NCBI RefSeq assembly: GCF_007671685.1 | Contig: NZ_VCNL01000002.1 | Location: forward strand, 806,001-870,000 | Length of the DNA stretch: 64,000 bases | Source of the DNA: Halorubrum salsamenti | GTDB taxonomy: Archaea > Halobacteriota > Halobacteria > Halobacteriales > Haloferacaceae | Direction of reading: 5' to 3' | Part shown: positions 34,200 through 42,422 of the stretch, one piece after another | Layout: each line of letters starts with the position of its first letter | Numbering within the stretch: position 1 is the first letter of the stretch | The notes under the pieces: generated by a model | What the model was told of the DNA's origin: nothing | Databases searched by the model: none | What the model saw: the letters and a program-made list of their open reading frames with translations, nothing else | Program-made: the position numbers and the translations under genes

Positions 34200-35492
34200 A
34201 TGAGTGAGGAAGACGACTGGTTCGAGCGCGCGTTGCGGGACATCGACGAGGAGCCCGCCGACACGGCCGACAGCGACGAGGAAAGCGGTGCGGCCGACAG
34301 CGACGAGGAAAGCGGTGCGGCCGAGGAACCGTCCGACTCCGGGGAACCAGACGACGGCGCGGGCGAACGCGAGAGCGATCCGTTCGGCGGGATCCGGAGG
34401 GGCGAACGGGACCCGTCGCGCGACGCCGGCGACGGCCTCGATGACGGCGAGCCCGATAGCGACGGCTTCGATGGCGGCGAGTTCGGAGACGGCGAGTCCG
34501 GGGGCGACGATCCGTTTGGCGGCGACGGATCGGGCGACGACCCGTTCGGGGGAGAACCGCCGCCGTCCGACGACGAGAACAGGGACGAGACGAGACCCGA
34601 TCCGTTCGGCGGCGGGTCGTTCGGCGACGACGACCCGTTCGGCGGCGAATCAGCGGACCCATTCGGCGGGTATCGGGGGAACGCCGCGGGCGGATCGGGA
34701 GGCCCGAACGACGTCGGGTTCGACGAGTTCGGCGGCGGAGAGGGCGGCGACGCGTCACCGGGGTTCGACGTCGACCCCGACGAGTTCGAGTCGTCGATCG
34801 AGCGCACCGACATCGGGATCGAGGGGCTCGACGAGATGATCCTCGGCGGGGTCCCGCGTCGCTCGCTGTTGTCGGTCATCGGCGGCGCCGGAACCGGGAA
34901 GACGACGTTCGCGCTGCAGTTCCTCAACGAGGCGCTCGAATCCGACCGGAAGGGGATCTACATCACCCTCGAACAGACCCGCGAGTCGATCCTCTCGACG
35001 GCCGAGGAGAAGGGGTGGTCGTTCCGCGAGCACGCCGAGGAAGACCGGCTCGCGGTGGTCGCCATCGACCCGATCGAGATGGCGAACTCGCTGGCGTCGA
35101 TCCGGAACGACCTCGTCCGGCTCATCTCGGAGTTCGACGCCGACCGGCTGGTGCTCGACTCCGTCTCGCTCCTCGAGATGATGTACGACCACCCGGCGAA
35201 GCGGCGCTCGGAGGTGTTCGGGTTCACCCGGTCGCTGAAGGACGCCGGCGTCACGACCCTGCTCACCTCGGAGGCGAGCGAGACGAACCCCTACGCCTCC
35301 CGTCACGGGATCGTCGAGTACCTCACAGACGCGGTGTTCGTGCTCCAGTACGTCCGCGGCACCGACTTCCGCGAGACGCGCCTCGCCGTCGAGATCCAGA
35401 AGATCCGCGACGCGAACCACTCCCGGCAGTCGAAGCCGTACGAGATCACCGACACCGGCATCTCGGTGTACGGGCAGGCGAACATCTTCTGA
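34200..35492 (+). CDS. KaiC-like RecA-superfamily ATPase with DPFGG repeats
   Basis: 430 residues from ATG 34200. Residues 1-195 are acidic and disordered, with six DPFGG motifs (near 60, 104, 114, 134, 145, 153) and one DEFGG near 175. From about 200 follows one KaiC/ArlH-like ATPase domain: GIEGLDEMILGGVPRRSLL, Walker A GGAGTGKT at 228-235, and ADRLVLDSVSLLEMMYD as Walker B. Single-domain KaiC-like ATPases act in signalling or motility control. The tail and its repeats are unusual and may recruit partners. Confidence 0.82.
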   Translation: MSEEDDWFERALRDIDEEPADTADSDEESGAADSDEESGAAEEPSDSGEPDDGAGERESDPFGGIRRGERDPSRDAGDGLDDGEPDSDGFDGGEFGDGESGGDDPFGGDGSGDDPFGGEPPPSDDENRDETRPDPFGGGSFGDDDPFGGESADPFGGYRGNAAGGSGGPNDVGFDEFGGGEGGDASPGFDVDPDEFESSIERTDIGIEGLDEMILGGVPRRSLLSVIGGAGTGKTTFALQFLNEALESDRKGIYITLEQTRESILSTAEEKGWSFREHAEEDRLAVVAIDPIEMANSLASIRNDLVRLISEFDADRLVLDSVSLLEMMYDHPAKRRSEVFGFTRSLKDAGVTTLLTSEASETNPYASRHGIVEYLTDAVFVLQYVRGTDFRETRLAVEIQKIRDANHSRQSKPYEITDTGISVYGQANIF

Positions 35493-35520
35493 CGACCGCG
35501 GTCGCGCGCAGCGGGGTGGT

Positions 35521-35529
35521 TTTATAAAT
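35521..35529 (+). promoter_or_regulatory. TATA box of the small membrane protein gene
   Basis: TTTATAAAT centred 26 nt before GTG 35551. Confidence 0.6.
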
Positions 35530-35550
35530 CGTATCTCGAAACGGATCGTC

Positions 35551-35970
35551 GTGTCCCCCGCGATCGCGCTCCTCATTCCCTCCCGGCGAGCAGTCGGGAG
35601 CGGGCTGCTCGCCGGTTTCGCTCACCTGATCGTCGCCGTCGCGCTCGCCGAGTGGTTCGGGCTCTCGATAGGCGCCACCCCCCTGTTAGGGTACGTCGCC
35701 GCCGGCGGTCTGCTGCTCGGGGCGGTCCCGGTCGCGATTTGGGTCGGGAGCCGGCTCGTCACCCCGACGATCGTCGTCGGCGGCGCGCTCGCCGCGTCGG
35801 CGTACGGGACGTGGTCCGTGTACGTCGCGCCGGTCGTGTCCCCGACGCCGGTCGATCCCACGCCGTTCGGCTGGTACCTGATCGGATGGGTCGTCGTGCT
35901 CGGCGCGGCGCTGGTCGCGGGCGGCGCGGAGTACGGTCTCCGTCGGGTGATGGCCGCGCGGCGCGAGTGA
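35551..35970 (+). CDS. Hypothetical membrane protein, four helices
   Basis: 139 residues from GTG 35551. It starts MSPAIALLIPSRRAVGSGLL and continues LAGFAHLIVAVALAEWFG, then three more hydrophobic segments, ending ALVAGGAEYGLRRVMAARRE. The LLAGFA-H start and the EYGLRR end resemble parts of the larger protein at 6817-7635, suggesting a family in this genome. No function is evident. Confidence 0.65.
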   Translation: MSPAIALLIPSRRAVGSGLLAGFAHLIVAVALAEWFGLSIGATPLLGYVAAGGLLLGAVPVAIWVGSRLVTPTIVVGGALAASAYGTWSVYVAPVVSPTPVDPTPFGWYLIGWVVVLGAALVAGGAEYGLRRVMAARRE

Positions 35971-36030
35971 GCGGGTGTGGTTCGTTTAAAAGATAGACTC
36001 GCAGATCGCGAGATCGATCGTCACAGAACC

Positions 36031-36080
36031 GCACCGTCCGGGACCCCCCGCGAGCTTGCGAGCGGGGGTACGGACGGTGC
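36031..36080. repeat. Nested hairpin containing tRNA-Gly acceptor sequence
   Basis: Outer 10-bp perfect inverted repeat GCACCGTCCG / CGGACGGTGC at 36031-36040 and 36071-36080, with an inner C-run/G-run stem. The sequence GCACCGTCCGGGA is identical to the tRNA-Gly 3' end at 36227-36239. More partial copies lie at 36094-36110 (GTCCGGGAATTGAACC) and inverted at 36173-36184. Confidence 0.75.
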
Positions 36081-36191
36081 ACGAACGAAGTGAGGTCCGG
36101 GAATTGAACCAGAGGAAGACGGTCCGGGCTTGCGGTCTCGCTGCGCTCGACCGTTCCGGGCTGTGACTTCCAGGGTTCAATTCCACTGCTG

Positions 36192-36226
36192 ATTCCTGCG
36201 GCTCGCGGATTGCTCGCCGCAGGAAT
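36192..36226. repeat. 11-bp perfect hairpin at the 3' end of tRNA-Gly
   Basis: ATTCCTGCGGC at 36192-36202 pairs with GCCGCAGGAAT at 36216-36226 across a 13-nt loop. It touches the tRNA-Gly discriminator. It may aid 3' end processing or termination, or belong to an old integration junction. Confidence 0.7.
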
Positions 36227-36296
36227 GCACCGTCCGGGAATTGAACCCGGGCTATTAGCTTGGGAAGCTAATGTCCTACCACTGGACCAACGGTGC
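36226..36296 (-). tRNA. tRNA-Gly (CCC)
   Basis: 71 nt: acceptor GCACCGT/ACGGTGC, anticodon stem-loop TTAGC-TTCCCAA-GCTAA with anticodon CCC, T arm CCGGG-TTCAATT-CCCGG, discriminator A. No intron. Confidence 0.95.
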
Positions 36297-36387
36297 TCAC
36301 TCGAACGTATCGAACCTTCACACTTGAACGTAGCGTTTCCGGTGCCGCGAGCCACACCCTTAACCCGTCGCCGACGGACTCGTCCCC

Positions 36388-37863
36388 ATGCACTCGGAGC
36401 CGAACGAGACGGCCGTATCGGCCGATCCGGCGGCCGTCGAGCGCGTCCGCGAGCGCCGCAGCGAACTCGCGCCGGCGCTCGGCCGCACGTGGACCGACGG
36501 CGACCCGCGGCGCTTCCTCACCGACCTCACCGCGATCGGGAGCCGTATGGCGGGCAGCGAGGGAGAGCGCCGGGCCGCGGAGGTCGTCGCCGACGCGTTC
36601 GAGCGGGCGGGGCTCACCGGGGTCGAGACGAGGGCGTTCGAGATGGACGCGTGGGAGCGCGGGGACGCGACGCTCCGCCTGACCGCGCCCGGGCGCGACG
36701 GCGCGGCGGCGACCCGCGAGTTCGAGGCGATCGCCCTGCCGTACTCGCCGGGCGGAAGCGTCACCGGCGAACTCGTGGACGTGGGGTACGGCACGCCCGC
36801 CGAAATCGACGAGCGAGACGTCGAGGACCGGATCGCGGTCGCGTCGACGACGACCCCCGAGGGCGGTCGGTTCGTCCATCGAATGGAGAAGTTCGGGTAC
36901 GCGATCGACGCCGGCGCGGTCGGCTTCGTCTTCGTCAACCACCTCGACGGCCAGCTCCCGCCGACGGGAGCGCTGACGTTCGGCGAGGAGGCCGACGCGG
37001 TCGCCGTCGGCGTCTCGAAGGAGACCGGGGCGTGGCTCCGGGAGTACGCGGTCGGCGGGGGCGGCGGAGGCGGCGGGAGCAGCGCGGGCGGTACGGACGG
37101 CGGGAGCGCCGCCGAATCGGGCCCCGCGACGACCGCCGAACTGTCGGTCGAGGCGTCGACGACGCCGGGCGAGAGCCGGAACGTGATCGGGCACGCCGGC
37201 CCGGACACCGACGAGCGGCTCCTCCTGCTCGCGCACTACGACGCCCACGACATCGCGGAGGGCGCGCTCGACAACGGCTGCGGGATCGCGACCGTCGTGA
37301 CCACGGCGGAGGTCCTGACCGAGGCGGACCTCCCGATCGGCGTCGACGTGGTCGGTGTCGGGGCCGAGGAAGTCGGGCTCCTCGGCGCGGAGCGACTGGC
37401 GGAGCGGCTCGACCTCGACCGGGTCAAGGGCGTGATCAACGTCGACGGCGCGGGGCGGTTCCGCGACCTGGTGGCGCTGGCGCACGCCTCCGAGACGGCC
37501 GCGGCGGTCGCCGAGGCGGTGTCGGCGGCGACCAACCAGCCGATCGCGGTGAACGCGGAGCCGCACCCGTTCTCCGACCAGTGGCCGTTCGTCCGGCGCG
37601 GGGTGCCCGCGCTCCAACTCCACAGCGACTCCGGCGATCGGGGACGCGGCTGGGGCCACACCCACGCCGACACCCGAGACAAGGTCGACGACCGGAACGT
37701 CCGGGAGCACGCGATGCTCGTCGCCCTGCTCGTCGCCGAGTTCGCGTCCCCCGAGCGCGACGCGCCCCGGCTCGACCGCGACGACCTGATCGCGGCGTTG
37801 CGGGCGGCCGACTTCGAGACGGGGATGCGCGCGGCCGACCTCTGGCCGGCCGGCTGGGAGTAG
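36388..37863 (+). CDS. M28-family zinc peptidase/aminopeptidase
   Basis: 491 residues, no signal peptide, so probably cytosolic. An N-terminal helical part and a PA-like insert (about 110-230) precede the M28 core. Zinc ligands are in AHYDAHD, LDNGCG, GAEEVGLLG and INVDGAG, with the final His in GHTHADTRDKVD. A poly-Gly/Ser linker sits near 217-232. It cleaves N-terminal residues or small peptides. ATG 36388 has a CTTAAC box about 26 nt upstream. Confidence 0.88.
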   Translation: MHSEPNETAVSADPAAVERVRERRSELAPALGRTWTDGDPRRFLTDLTAIGSRMAGSEGERRAAEVVADAFERAGLTGVETRAFEMDAWERGDATLRLTAPGRDGAAATREFEAIALPYSPGGSVTGELVDVGYGTPAEIDERDVEDRIAVASTTTPEGGRFVHRMEKFGYAIDAGAVGFVFVNHLDGQLPPTGALTFGEEADAVAVGVSKETGAWLREYAVGGGGGGGGSSAGGTDGGSAAESGPATTAELSVEASTTPGESRNVIGHAGPDTDERLLLLAHYDAHDIAEGALDNGCGIATVVTTAEVLTEADLPIGVDVVGVGAEEVGLLGAERLAERLDLDRVKGVINVDGAGRFRDLVALAHASETAAAVAEAVSAATNQPIAVNAEPHPFSDQWPFVRRGVPALQLHSDSGDRGRGWGHTHADTRDKVDDRNVREHAMLVALLVAEFASPERDAPRLDRDDLIAALRAADFETGMRAADLWPAGWE

Positions 37864-37907
37864 GGGCGAGCGCTGACGGGGAGCCGGACGTCGGTCCTCC
37901 GCGCCGG

Positions 37908-38825
37908 TCAGTCCTCTCGTCCCGTCGGCATCGGCGGAGTCGTGCGCTTGTGCGCCGTGGCGCGGTGGCGCGCGAGCAGGTCGGCGACCGTCTCCTCGTC
38001 GACCTCGTTCGCCAACCGACCGGCGACCGCCTCCTCGTCGAGCCCGCGGTCGACCCCGAGCCGCAGCACCGCGTCGATCACGTCGTATGGGGCGCCGAGG
38101 TCGTCGGCGTCGCGCTGACCGGGGAGGAACCCCGCGGTCGGCGGCTTCTCGACGACGAACTCTGGCACGTCGAGCGCGTCCGCGAGCGCGCGAACGTCGG
38201 TCTTGTAGAGGTGACCGAGCGGGAACAGGTCGGCGGCGCCGTCGCCGTGTTTCGTGACGTACCCGAGCAGGTGTTCGCTCCGGTTGGTCGTCCCGCAGAC
38301 GAGGCGGTTCGTCGCGTTGGCGGCGAGGTACGCCATCGCCATCCGGAGCCGCGCGATCGCGTTCCCGGAGCGGATCGGCTCGTCGTGGAGGTCGAACCGG
38401 TCGGGCGCGACCGCGCCGAACTGCGCGAACAGCGGCTGGAGGTGAACCGTATCGTGGTCGATCCCGAGCGCGTCTGCGAGTGCCTCGGCGTCGCGGGCGT
38501 GGGGCGCCCCGATCTTGTTACAGGGGAGGATCAGCCCGTACACGCGGTCGGCGCCGAGCGCCTCCACCGCCAGCGCCGCCGTGACCGTCGAGTCGAGCCC
38601 GCCGCTCATGTTGACGACCAGCCCGTCCGCGTTCGCGGCCGCGACCGCGTCGTCGAGGAACGTTCGGATCCGGTCGCGCTCCACGGCCGGATCGGGAGCG
38701 TCGAAGGGATCAGCGGCGGCGTCGTGGGTGTGGCGGGTCGGTGAGCCCCCGCCGTTCGACGCCGCGGTCGCGGAGCGGTCGGACAGGGTATCCGATCCGA
38801 ACGCGGTCGACCGCGGATCACCCAT
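37908..38825 (-). CDS. nadE: NAD(+) synthase, ammonia-dependent
   Basis: 305 residues. The ATP-pyrophosphatase loop is SGGLDS at 74-79. Further NadE motifs are LVCGTTNRSEHLLGY and TKHGDGAADLFPLGHLYKTD. It makes NAD from nicotinate adenine dinucleotide with ammonia; no glutaminase domain is present. The N-terminal 45 residues before PAVERDRIRTFL are low-complexity and may not be translated, but I see no better in-frame start with a promoter. Confidence 0.9.
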   Translation of the reverse strand: MGDPRSTAFGSDTLSDRSATAASNGGGSPTRHTHDAAADPFDAPDPAVERDRIRTFLDDAVAAANADGLVVNMSGGLDSTVTAALAVEALGADRVYGLILPCNKIGAPHARDAEALADALGIDHDTVHLQPLFAQFGAVAPDRFDLHDEPIRSGNAIARLRMAMAYLAANATNRLVCGTTNRSEHLLGYVTKHGDGAADLFPLGHLYKTDVRALADALDVPEFVVEKPPTAGFLPGQRDADDLGAPYDVIDAVLRLGVDRGLDEEAVAGRLANEVDEETVADLLARHRATAHKRTTPPMPTGRED

Positions 38826-39268
38826 CGGTGCGTCCCCCGAACGGCGGTTTCGGGACCGGTTCGACTCGGGAGCGCCCGCTCGAAGCTCGCCGCCCTCCGG
38901 CGGTTCGAGCGGTTCTCGTGACCCGTTCGCGCCGCAAATGCGCGCGGGTACCGATTCGAAGTCTCATGTTCGCCCGTCGCTTCCGAACGAACGGGTAAAT
39001 ATCCGTGGTGAGATGTGTTTAAGGTATTACCGAAATTACGCATAGTAAGATCTATTCTATCCGTATTTCAATTCAGAATGTCCAGTTAGTATCCGATATA
39101 TACACAAAAACAAGAATATCACTCTCCGAGAAAGTGAGGCCAGACGAGTGATCAGATCTGTTTCAATTTGTGACGAATATAAACTTAAGCGCCCAAAATA
39201 CACAGACAGAACAATATAAGGCCATTATAAACAAACATTTATACACTGAGATCCCCCACAATGCGGTC
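38826..39268. other. Spacer between nadE and the HTH regulator, AT-rich half
   Basis: 443 nt. The part to about 39000 is GC-rich and holds nothing recognisable. From 39000 to 39268 it is strongly AT-rich (TTTAAGG, ATTTCAATTC, ATATATACAC, AACTTAAG), with several TATA-like boxes but no protein-like frame. This is a long regulatory region for the HTH gene or a remnant of inserted DNA. Confidence 0.6.
39238..39243 (+). promoter_or_regulatory. TATA box of the HTH regulator gene
   Basis: TTTATA centred 27-28 nt before ATG 39269, giving a leaderless start and excluding the upstream in-frame ATG. Confidence 0.65.
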
Positions 39269-39802
39269 ATGTCGACGATACAGCTCACAACGAGTCAGAG
39301 ACGGGTGCTCACGGCGCTCGTGAACCTCGCCGAGAACGCGGACCGGCCGGTGTCCGGTTCGCGGATCGCCGAGTCGATCGACCGCAACGCCGGCACGGTT
39401 CGAAATCGGATGCAGAGCCTGCGCGACATCGGGTTAGTCGAGGGCGTCGCCGGACCGCAGGGCGGCTACATCCCGACCGACGCGGCCTACGAAACGCTCG
39501 GCGTCGAGCGGATGGACGACGCCGCGCGCACGCCCGTCGAGCGCGAGGGCGATCCGGTAGAGGGCGTCAACGTCGAGGAGATCGACCTCTCCAGCGTCGC
39601 CAACCCCGAGCTGTGCCGGGCGGAGCTCGTGATCCGCGGTCCGGTCGGCTCCTTCGACGCCGGCGACCGCGTGACCGTCGGCCCGACGCCGGGCGCGGGA
39701 CTCCGGCTCTCGGGGATCGTCGACGCGACCCACGTCGACGGCAACACCCTGTTGGTCCGCGTCGAGGGAATGGAGACGCCGAGCGGAGAGCAGGCGGCGT
39801 AG
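39269..39802 (+). CDS. Rrf2-like HTH transcriptional regulator
   Basis: 177 residues from ATG 39269. An N-terminal winged helix (TTSQRRVLTALVNLAENADR, then SGSRIAESIDRNAGTVRNRM, QSLRDIGLVEGVAGPQGGYI) has the Rrf2/BadM-like pattern. A C-terminal beta domain (ELVIRGPVGSFDAGDRVTVG onward) could bind a ligand or act in dimerisation. No Fe-S cysteines are evident; one Cys is in PELCRAE. The long AT-rich upstream region suggests regulated expression. Confidence 0.78.
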   Translation: MSTIQLTTSQRRVLTALVNLAENADRPVSGSRIAESIDRNAGTVRNRMQSLRDIGLVEGVAGPQGGYIPTDAAYETLGVERMDDAARTPVEREGDPVEGVNVEEIDLSSVANPELCRAELVIRGPVGSFDAGDRVTVGPTPGAGLRLSGIVDATHVDGNTLLVRVEGMETPSGEQAA

Positions 39803-39809
39803 TTCGCGG

Positions 39810-40688
39810 TCAGTCTCTCCCCGCGATCCGGTCCCGGATCGCGCCCGTCGCCGCGGCGGCGTGTCGGGCGTCGCGGTACCGCTCCCCGAAGGCGACGCGG
39901 GCGCTCTCGGCCGCCTCGGAGTCGACTTCGAACGACACGTCCCCGTAGGACACGTCCCAGAGCACCAACGGTTCGGGTGGCGCGGGACCGATCCCGATCT
40001 CCCCGGGGACCGGCTCGGGAGCGAGCAGGCGGTCGATCAGAGAGCGGTCGGTCGCGCCGCGCCCGACCGCGCGGACCGCGGCGACGAGCCGGCGCACGAG
40101 CGCTCGCGGGAACCCCCCGGCGCTCACCTCGACGACGAGGAGGTCGTCCTCTCGGGTCGCGGTCGCGGTCAGATCGCGGACGGTCCCGGTCTCGTCGCTC
40201 GTCAGGTTGTGGAAGTCGTGTTCGCCCGAGATCCGGGCGAGAGCGTCGCGGACGCGGTCGTCGTCGACCGCGTGGTCGCGATCGGCGTCCCCGTCGCCGC
40301 GGGCGGGCGCGTACAGGTGATACCGGTAGGTCCGTCGGACCGCGTCGTGGGTCGCGTGGAGCCCGTCGGGCACGTCGGCGGCCGCCCACACCCGCACCGA
40401 ACCGGGGAGGTGCCCGTTGAACGCCCGCGGCGTGAGCCAGTCGGGCGCCGCGAACGCGACCGTCTGCGCGAGCGCTGAGACGCCCGCGTCCGTCCGTCCC
40501 GCGGCGGCGTACGCCGGCGGCGTCGCGTGCGTCGGCCCGTCGCCGCGGTCGAGGATCCCGTGTTCGGCGAGCGCGCGCAGGAGGGTCCCCTCGACGGTCG
40601 TCGCGTGGGGCTGGCGCTGGAAGCCGGCGTACTCGCGGCCGTCGTACGCGACCCGAAACGCGCGGGTCGCCGTCGGGTCGTCGGTCAC
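39810..40688 (-). CDS. truA: tRNA pseudouridine(38-40) synthase TruA
   Basis: 292 residues from GTG 40688. The catalytic Asp is in AAGRTDAGVSALAQ, and RTYRYHLY and EHDFHNLTSDET are the other TruA motifs. It forms pseudouridine in the anticodon stem of many tRNAs. The start overlaps the stop of the universal stress protein gene (GTGA), so both are on one mRNA. Confidence 0.92.
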   Translation of the reverse strand: MTDDPTATRAFRVAYDGREYAGFQRQPHATTVEGTLLRALAEHGILDRGDGPTHATPPAYAAAGRTDAGVSALAQTVAFAAPDWLTPRAFNGHLPGSVRVWAAADVPDGLHATHDAVRRTYRYHLYAPARGDGDADRDHAVDDDRVRDALARISGEHDFHNLTSDETGTVRDLTATATREDDLLVVEVSAGGFPRALVRRLVAAVRAVGRGATDRSLIDRLLAPEPVPGEIGIGPAPPEPLVLWDVSYGDVSFEVDSEAAESARVAFGERYRDARHAAAATGAIRDRIAGRD

Positions 40689-41194
40689 TCCGCGTCGGAA
40701 TCGGCGTCGTCGGCCGCGTCTGCATCCCCGCCCGCGGTCTCCGCGTCGGCCTCCGTCTCCTCCTCGCGGTCGGCCATCGGCACCGTGACGACCGGGACGG
40801 GGGAGACGCGCACCACTTTCTCGGTGACGCTCCCGAGCAGCACGCGCTGGATCCCGGAGCGCGCGTGGCTCGGCATCACGACGATGTCGGCGCCCACGTC
40901 GCCGATCGCGTTCTCGATGACGTCGACGGGCTCGCCGCGGACGACGTTGCCGACTACGTCGACACCGGCCGACTCCAGCTCCGCCGTCACCGTCTCGACC
41001 CGCTCCTCGGCGGCGTCCTCGACGCGCTGCGCGAACGCGCCGGCCTGGGGACCGCGCAGCGTCTGCGCGATCGTGTCGATCGCGGAGACGACGTACACGG
41101 TCGCGTCGTACCGCTCCGCGAGGCTCTTTGCGTGCGGGATCGCGTCGTTGGCCTCGCCGCCCGGCGCCACGGGGAGGAGGATGTCGTCGTACAT
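40685..41194 (-). CDS. Universal stress protein (UspA family)
   Basis: 169 residues. MYDDILLPVAPGGEANDAIP opens the Usp alpha/beta fold. The ATP-binding signature is VVMPSHARSGIQRVLLGSVT (about 103-122). An acidic tail of about 30 residues follows. It senses or buffers stress through nucleotide binding. First gene of a pair with truA. Confidence 0.9.
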   Translation of the reverse strand: MYDDILLPVAPGGEANDAIPHAKSLAERYDATVYVVSAIDTIAQTLRGPQAGAFAQRVEDAAEERVETVTAELESAGVDVVGNVVRGEPVDVIENAIGDVGADIVVMPSHARSGIQRVLLGSVTEKVVRVSPVPVVTVPMADREEETEADAETAGGDADAADDADSDAE

Positions 41195-41273
41195 ACGTGA
41201 CGGTCCGCCCGCCGGGTGCAAAACGGTACCGGCCGTTCGAGGGAGGGAAGCCACGGTTGCGGAGACGGCGGCG

Positions 41274-41474
41274 CTACAGCCCGAGCGCGTCGAGCAGATC
41301 GAAGCCGACGCCGGCGTAGCCGACGAGCTTGAATCCGAGGTAGATCCCGACGATCGCCACCACGCCCGGCAGTTCGGGCGGGGCGGGGATCGGAACGCGG
41401 AGGAAGGCGAACAGCGCACCGACCGTGAGGCCGACGACGAGCGCCGCGATTGTCACCACGGGCGTGGAACTCAT
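41274..41474 (-). CDS. XapX-domain small membrane protein (DUF1427)
   Basis: 66 residues, two helices with the family core VGALFAFLRVPIPAPPELPG then GVVAIVGIYLGFKL. XapX proteins occur in bacteria and archaea, near cation or xanthosine transport genes in some genomes, without an established role. ATG 41474. Confidence 0.85.
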   Translation of the reverse strand: MSSTPVVTIAALVVGLTVGALFAFLRVPIPAPPELPGVVAIVGIYLGFKLVGYAGVGFDLLDALGL

Positions 41475-41608
41475 GTCGGCGATTCGGCGGCGTCGGCTCA
41501 TAAGGGCGACGTTCTCCGCCGATGCGGTGTGACCGCTGCGTGACCCGTCGGACACCGTCCACGCCGCGGATGGGCAGGGTTTTCAGACGGGCGCCCCACC
41601 ACGGGGAC

Positions 41609-42175
41609 ATGGCACGAGAGGTTTCCAACTCCGACAACCCGCAGGTGACGCTGCAGACAAATCACGGCGACGTCGTCGTCGAGCTGTTCGCCGACCGCGC
41701 GCCGAAGACGGTCGAGAACTTCCTCGGACTGGCGCGCCACGACCCCGCTGCGGACGCCGACCCCGCCCGCGACACGAACACGTGGGAGGACCCCGAGAGC
41801 GGCGAGGTCCGCGGCGACTCGCTGTACGAGGGGAACGTCTTCCACCGCGTCATCGAGGACTTCATGATCCAGGGCGGCGACCCGCAGGAGAGCGGCCGCG
41901 GCGGCCCCGGCTACCAGTTCGACGACGAGTTCCACGACGACCTCACCCACGACGGTCCGGGCATCCTCTCGATGGCGAACTCCGGCCCGAACACGAACGG
42001 CTCGCAGTTCTTCATCACGCTTGACGCCACGCCCCACCTCGACGGCAAACACGCCGTCTTCGGGCAGGTCATCGACGGGATGGACGTGGTCGAGGAGATC
42101 GGCTCCGTCCCGACCGACCGCCAAGACGAGCCCCGCGACACGGTCGAGATCGAGCAGGTCACGGTCGACGAGTAG
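41609..42175 (+). CDS. ppiA: Cyclophilin-type peptidyl-prolyl isomerase
   Basis: 188 residues, no signal peptide. [20 protein letters not shown], then [15 protein letters not shown] with the catalytic Arg, and [20 protein letters not shown] are cyclophilin signatures. An insertion of about 20 acidic residues ([20 protein letters not shown]) is typical for haloarchaeal members. It speeds proline isomerisation in the cytosol. Confidence 0.94.
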   Translation: MAREVSNSDNPQVTLQTNHGDVVVELFADRAPKTVENFLGLARHDPAADADPARDTNTWEDPESGEVRGDSLYEGNVFHRVIEDFMIQGGDPQESGRGGPGYQFDDEFHDDLTHDGPGILSMANSGPNTNGSQFFITLDATPHLDGKHAVFGQVIDGMDVVEEIGSVPTDRQDEPRDTVEIEQVTVDE

Positions 42176-42194
42176 ATCCCGTTCGCGGAGCTGT

Positions 42195-42377
42195 TCAGTC
42201 GATAGCCTCCCCTTTTCGAGACAGGTGGAATCCGTACAGCCCGACGAGCGCCGAGATCCACAGGAGGGCCGTGTACGGCCAGACGATGCCGAACCCCTGC
42301 CCGTAGACGCGGATCGCCCCGAAGCAAGCGATCACACCCAACAGAATCGCGAGTCGCTGGACAGCATCGCTTTTCAT
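42195..42377 (-). CDS. Small membrane protein (60 aa)
   Basis: MKSDAVQRLAILLGVIACFG followed by IVWPYTALLWISALVGLYGF: two helices with charged ends. ATG 42377, with a GATAAAC element about 26 nt upstream on the minus strand. Unknown function. Confidence 0.6.
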   Translation of the reverse strand: MKSDAVQRLAILLGVIACFGAIRVYGQGFGIVWPYTALLWISALVGLYGFHLSRKGEAID

Positions 42378-42422
42378 CGAATCACGATTTGGACGGCGCG
42401 AACGGATAAACGGTTCGTCCGC

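Noticed and set aside
36031-36190. Additional tRNA-Gly genes upstream of the real one
   Set aside because: Copies hold only 10-17 bp of tRNA sequence and cannot form a cloverleaf.
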